A stretch of 6,810 nucleotides of DNA from Acidobacteriaceae bacterium (lineage in GTDB: Bacteria > Acidobacteriota > Terriglobia > Terriglobales > Acidobacteriaceae), in NCBI GenBank assembly GCA_030040115.1, contig JASHUH010000458.1:1-6810 (forward strand), written 5' to 3'. Every line of letters starts with the position of its first letter. The first letter of the stretch is position 1. This document shows, one piece after another, positions 6,702 through 6,810 of the stretch. Below the pieces are notes generated by a model that was given only the letters and a program-made list of their open reading frames with translations, ran no database searches and was not told the origin of the DNA. The translations under genes were made by a program, and so were the position numbers.

Positions 6702-6718
6702 ATGGGCCCGGAGGCACA

Positions 6719-6810
6719 ATGTTCCCAATCTTCGCTCGGTTAAAAGGCAAACTGGTGGTTTCGTGCCAGGCGTTCCCGGGGGATGCGCTGGAAGATACAG
6801 AGACTATCCG
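6719..6810 (+). CDS. nanE: N-acylmannosamine-6-phosphate 2-epimerase NanE (N-terminal 30 residues only)
   Basis: Start of a cytoplasmic TIM-barrel epimerase that converts N-acetylmannosamine 6-phosphate to N-acetylglucosamine 6-phosphate, a step in sialic-acid and ManNAc catabolism. Only 30 codons are visible before the right edge. The recognisable part is LKGKLVVSCQAFPGDALEDTETI (residues 8-30), which matches the characteristic NanE opening: a first beta strand ending in (I/V)VSCQ, then a PG-containing loop leading to helix 1. The ATG at 6719 has GGAGG four bases upstream and a plausible promoter at 6625-6652. It is transcribed away from the GH30 operon, with the insertion sequence between them. 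Identification rests on a short segment, so a related phosphate-binding TIM-barrel enzyme is not fully excluded. Confidence 0.72.
   Translation, partial: MFPIFARLKGKLVVSCQAFPGDALEDTETI

Noticed and set aside
1..6810. CRISPR array, tRNA, rRNA or defence system
   Set aside because: No regularly spaced direct repeats, no tRNA cloverleaf or rRNA-like stretch and no defence-type domains were seen on either strand.

Overview
The window looks like GC-rich chromosomal DNA of a Gram-negative bacterium that scavenges glycans. Tight overlapping genes, Sec- and Tat-type export signals, and the style of the GH30 and IS256 proteins would fit Acidobacteriota. That placement is a guess from family resemblance; no rRNA or other marker gene is present.

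Most of the window (1-5114, minus strand) is one compact operon read from right to left. It encodes a secreted GH30 glycoside hydrolase (3675-5114), a large family-5 solute-binding protein (1724-3685), an OppB/DppB-type permease (718-1731) and an OppC/DppC-type permease (716 to beyond the left edge). The junctions are an 11-bp overlap, an 8-bp overlap and a 1-nt gap, so the genes are almost certainly co-transcribed and translationally coupled. ATPase genes are not in view and may lie beyond position 1. The arrangement suggests that the hydrolase trims a beta-linked glycan or glycoconjugate outside the inner membrane and the transporter imports the product. The family-5 ('peptide') transporter class is known to carry oligosaccharides as well as peptides.

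At the right edge (6719-6810, plus strand) begins nanE, N-acylmannosamine-6-phosphate 2-epimerase, with a strong ribosome-binding site and a plausible promoter. It is divergent from the GH30 operon, which links the locus tentatively to amino-sugar or sialic-acid use.

Between the two divergent units sits a complete-looking IS256-family insertion sequence (5320-6607). It has imperfect terminal inverted repeats of about 38 bp and an 8-bp target duplication matching at 7 of 8 positions. It landed in the short gap between the two predicted -35 boxes. Its transposase appears to carry a one-base deletion close to the N-terminus (GGG run at 6444-6446), so the element is probably inactive or needs frame restoration. 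I found no tRNA, rRNA, CRISPR array or defence genes, and no clear evidence of a wholly new system. The most interesting aspects are the GH30-plus-Opp-transporter operon facing nanE and the IS that splits their shared regulatory region.
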